Shown here in pieces: positions 30,309 through 32,609 of a stretch of DNA of 32,609 nt. Below the pieces are notes generated by a model. It was not told the origin of the DNA, made no database searches, and worked only from the letters and a program-made list of their open reading frames with translations. Position numbers and translations under genes: made by a program. The DNA is from Pseudoflavonifractor sp. 60 (GTDB lineage Bacteria > Bacillota > Clostridia > Oscillospirales > Oscillospiraceae), in contig NZ_QWKI01000043.1 of the NCBI RefSeq assembly GCF_009911645.1, forward strand, positions 1-32,609, in the 5' to 3' direction. Position 1 is the first letter of the stretch, and the number at the start of each line of letters is the position of its first letter.

Positions 30309-32054
30309 TCAGGGCAGGGCGTATTTGCTGGTATACTCCCGGTACCGCCGCCGGAACTCCTCACTGCCGCTGCGCACATCCTGCAGGGACTGGTGCAGGT
30401 TCATGTTCTCGTGGGCCGCGTCGATGACACAGCCGGCAATGTTGGAGCAGTGGTCCGCCGTGCGCTCCAGGTCGGTCAGCAGGTCCAGCCAGGCAAAGCC
30501 CACGTCGATGGTACACTCCCCCTTTTGCAGGCGGAGGATATGCCGGGTGCGCAGCTGCTCCTTCAGCTGGTCCACCACCTGCTCCAGAGGCTCCACCAGA
30601 GAGGCGGACTCCAGGTCTCCCTGGAGAAAGGCGGCCAGGGCCAGGTCCAAAATCTCCCCCACCGCCTCCGAGAGCACCGCCAGTTCCCCCAGCGCCGCCT
30701 CGGTCAGGTGCAGGCCCTTGTCCTGCAGCTCCTCCGCCGACTCCACCAGGTTCACCGCGTGGTCTGCGATGCGCTCAAAGTCCCCGATGATCTTCAGCAG
30801 CTTGGCCGCCTCCCGGCTGTCCGCCCCGCTGATGGGCTGGGTGCTCAGATTCACCAGATAGGTACCCAGAATGTCCTCGTAGTGGTCCGTCTTCTCCTCC
30901 CGCTCCCGGACACGGGCCGCCGTCTCCCGGGAATAGCGCCGCAGACAGCTCAGCGCCTCCTCCAGGGACTTGGCGGCGGTTTCGGCCATATCGGCAGCCA
31001 CATGGCCGCACCGCTCCAGGGCGATGGACGGGGTGGCAAACAGACGCTCGTCCAGCTCGGAAAATTGCTCCGGCTGCCGGTCGTCGGGGACCAGAAGGGT
31101 TACCAGCCGCTCCAGGAAGCCGGACAGGGGGAGCATCAGCAGGGTACACAGCACGTTGAATACCGAGTGCGCCGCCGCAATGCCCACCCGGGTCACCCCC
31201 TCGTTCAGCAGAGCGGGGTTCACAAGGGCGCGGCAGAGGCAGAACGCCGCCAGCCACACCGCCGTTCCAATAATATTGAAGGACAGGTGGACCAGAGCGG
31301 CCCGCTTGGCGTTTTTGTTGGCCCCCACAGAGGAGAGCATAGCGGTGACGCAGGTCCCGATATTCTGGCCCATAATAATGGGGATGGCCGCCCCGTAGGA
31401 GACCTGTCCCGTAGCCGCCAGGGCCTGTAAAATGCCCACCGAGGCGGAGCTGGACTGGATCACCGCCGTGAGCACCGCTCCGGCCAGGACCCCCAGCACC
31501 GGATTCGTAAATAGGATAAACATCTGCTGAAAGGCGGGGACGTCCCGGAGGCCGGACACTGCTTCCGTCATCGACTCCATCCCGAACATCAGCGTGGCGA
31601 AGCCCAGCAAAATCATGCCGGTATCCTTTTTTCGGGCGTCCTTGACAAACAGATAGAGAATAATCCCCCAAAAAGCCAGCACCGGCGTGAAGGAGGAGGG
31701 CTTGAGCAGCTGCACGAAAATATTCCCTCCGTCAATCCCCGCCAGGCTCAGGACCCAGGCTGTGACGGTGGTGCCGATGTTGGCCCCCATGATAATGTTG
31801 ATGGCCTGCTTCAGGGTCATCAGGCCGGAGTTGACAAATCCCACCACCATCACCGTGGTGGCGGAGGAGCTCTGGATCACCGCTGTGACCCCGATGCCCG
31901 TCAGCAGTCCCGCCAGCTTGCCGGTGGTCATCTTCTCCAGCAGGGTCCGCAGCTGGCCCCCCGCCCTGCGCTCCAGGGCCTGCCCCATGAGACTCATGCC
32001 GAACAGGAACAGGCTCAGGCCGCCCAACAGTGTAAGTGCGTGAAAAATATCCAT
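30309..32054 (-). CDS. nptA: Sodium/phosphate cotransporter with C-terminal PhoU domain
   Basis: A 581-residue Na/Pi cotransporter. Two inverted membrane halves each carry the family motifs QSSSATT (61-67) and QSSSASV (200-206), plus GANIGTTVTA (90-99) and GQNIGTCVTA (229-238). After about 330 residues a PhoU-like helical bundle (about 340-560) follows, as in many NptA-type proteins of Firmicutes. It imports phosphate with sodium. ATG 32054 is favoured, with AAGGG 9 bases before it; ATG 32063 (three residues more) is directly abutted by AAGGG and is less likely. PhoP-box repeats lie 50-100 bases upstream. Confidence 0.93.
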   Translation of the reverse strand: MDIFHALTLLGGLSLFLFGMSLMGQALERRAGGQLRTLLEKMTTGKLAGLLTGIGVTAVIQSSSATTVMVVGFVNSGLMTLKQAINIIMGANIGTTVTAWVLSLAGIDGGNIFVQLLKPSSFTPVLAFWGIILYLFVKDARKKDTGMILLGFATLMFGMESMTEAVSGLRDVPAFQQMFILFTNPVLGVLAGAVLTAVIQSSSASVGILQALAATGQVSYGAAIPIIMGQNIGTCVTAMLSSVGANKNAKRAALVHLSFNIIGTAVWLAAFCLCRALVNPALLNEGVTRVGIAAAHSVFNVLCTLLMLPLSGFLERLVTLLVPDDRQPEQFSELDERLFATPSIALERCGHVAADMAETAAKSLEEALSCLRRYSRETAARVREREEKTDHYEDILGTYLVNLSTQPISGADSREAAKLLKIIGDFERIADHAVNLVESAEELQDKGLHLTEAALGELAVLSEAVGEILDLALAAFLQGDLESASLVEPLEQVVDQLKEQLRTRHILRLQKGECTIDVGFAWLDLLTDLERTADHCSNIAGCVIDAAHENMNLHQSLQDVRSGSEEFRRRYREYTSKYALP

Positions 32055-32101
32055 GAATTCCATCCCTTTTTCTTTATTTGCTCAAATCCTCGCCCCCTTA
32101 G

Positions 32102-32154
32102 TGTAACCCGAGAATGTAAAATCTGTTATCATCTCCATGTAAAATCTATGTAAA
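32102..32154 (-). promoter_or_regulatory. PhoP-box-like direct repeats upstream of nptA
   Basis: On the minus strand TTTACA occurs at 32149-32154, 32138-32143 and 32115-32120, and GTTACA at 32102-32107. The first two are 11 bases apart (TTTACA-N5-TTTACA), which is the form of the Gram-positive PhoP box, and the extended unit GATTTTACAT repeats exactly three times. A possible -10, TACACT, is at 32100-32105. With phoP-phoR as the next genes in the same direction, phosphate-responsive activation is likely. Confidence 0.7.
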
Positions 32155-32169
32155 ATCCTGTCAGCGCAG

Positions 32170-32201
32170 TAAAAGCGGACCGCCCATATGGACGGTCCGC
32201 T
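32170..32201 (-). terminator. Terminator after the thiamine-diphosphate enzyme gene
   Basis: 9-bp stem AGCGGACCG/CGGTCCGCT (32174-32182 with 32193-32201, 10-base loop) followed on the minus strand by TTTTACTG. It lies 29 bases past the stop codon and insulates the PhoP-box region. Confidence 0.85.
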
Positions 32202-32230
32202 GAACTTGTTCTGCTGTGCCTGCGGGGAAA

Positions 32231-32609
32231 TCAGGCGTTGTGGGACTTGGAGTGGCTGGGGGCGACATACTGGCCGTTCTCCTTCTTGACCAGCTTGCCC
32301 TCCTTGACCAGCTCGTTGGGAGTATAGATGTCATTGATGTTCCAGCAGCCGGGGGTAGGCACCACAATGTTCTCCATGGGGGCCTCCAGCAGGAAGGGAC
32401 GGCCGGCCTTGTTGGTGGCGATGGCCCGTTCCAGGGCGGGCTTGAACTCCTCGGCGGAGGAGATGCAGACAGATTCCACACCGTAGGCCTTGGCCACCTC
32501 GGCCCAGCGGGGGGTGTAGGTCTCGCCGTCGTGGGTGTGGAACTTGGTGCCGAAGAAGGTGTGATAGTTGGCGTTCTCCAGGCCGGCGATGGTGCCGAAG
32601 GCGGAGTTG
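32231..32609 (-). CDS. Thiamine-diphosphate-dependent enzyme, C-terminal part
   Basis: The last 125 residues of a protein cut by the window end. The sequence (NSAFGTIAGLENANYHTFFG, then PRWAEVAKAYGVESVCISS, KAGRPFLLEAPMEN) fits the C-terminal pyrimidine/diphosphate-binding domain of acetolactate synthase-like TPP enzymes, where an F/Y-G-T/V-I region follows the ThDP-magnesium motif and A-K-A-Y-G-V opens the last helix. Members include acetolactate synthase, glyoxylate carboligase and oxalyl-CoA decarboxylase. The tail PTPGCWNINDIYTP is unusual and may mark a subfamily; the product cannot be named from this part alone. Confidence 0.8.
   Translation of the reverse strand, partial: NSAFGTIAGLENANYHTFFGTKFHTHDGETYTPRWAEVAKAYGVESVCISSAEEFKPALERAIATNKAGRPFLLEAPMENIVVPTPGCWNINDIYTPNELVKEGKLVKKENGQYVAPSHSKSHNA

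Overview
The window looks like a chromosomal segment of a GC-rich, low-complexity-rich Clostridia-type bacterium, most likely an Oscillospiraceae gut commensal of the Flavonifractor/Lawsonibacter kind. This is an inference from strong AGGAGG ribosome sites, TTGACA/TATAAT promoters, the order rpmG-secE-nusG-rplK-rplA, Gram-positive-type YceC/D/G/H proteins and a PhoP/PhoR/NptA set. No rRNA, tRNA, CRISPR array, phage gene or transposase was seen.

Layout. (a) 1-4,084, plus strand: a ComFB-family protein, a stretch of palindromic repeats, a TetR repressor with a near-perfect operator on its own promoter, a two-domain SMI1/KNR4 protein and an MFS exporter. (b) 4,083-7,831, minus strand: an ECF sigma factor overlapping a membrane protein that is probably its anti-sigma factor, a TPR-like protein, a CpXC zinc-ribbon protein and an iron-sulfur flavoprotein. 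(c) 7,864-10,597, minus strand: rpmG-secE-nusG-rplK-rplA, with long structured leaders before rpmG and rplK. (d) 10,659-12,063, plus strand: a CNNM/CBS/CorC membrane protein with its own promoter and terminator.

(e) 12,068-27,926 is the most interesting part: a large Ter (tellurium-resistance-type) stress island arranged as two divergent operons. The minus operon runs yceG-like, telA-like, four terD paralogues, a PMCA-type calcium ATPase, a rhomboid protease, a PRTase-TRSP protein, a StiP/PRTase_1 protein, a HAD phosphatase and an Ada-type zinc protein. The plus operon runs XRE regulator, CitE-like C-C bond lyase, and a fusion of a YceG-like module to a trypsin-like protease. Between them lies a compact control region with two divergent promoters whose -35 boxes sit in one inverted repeat, plus a small protein that resembles the C-terminal helix of the XRE regulator. 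Published comparative genomics proposes that such clusters join calcium/metal sensing at the membrane (TerD, TelA, usually TerC) with synthesis of a nucleoside-like metabolite (PRTases, lyase, HAD). In this copy no TerC is visible, a calcium pump is present, and two proteases are added.

(f) 27,926-32,609, minus strand: a sodium/phosphate symporter NptA preceded by PhoP-box-like repeats, then PhoP and PhoR overlapping by 4 bases, and finally the C-terminal part of a thiamine-diphosphate enzyme cut by the window end.
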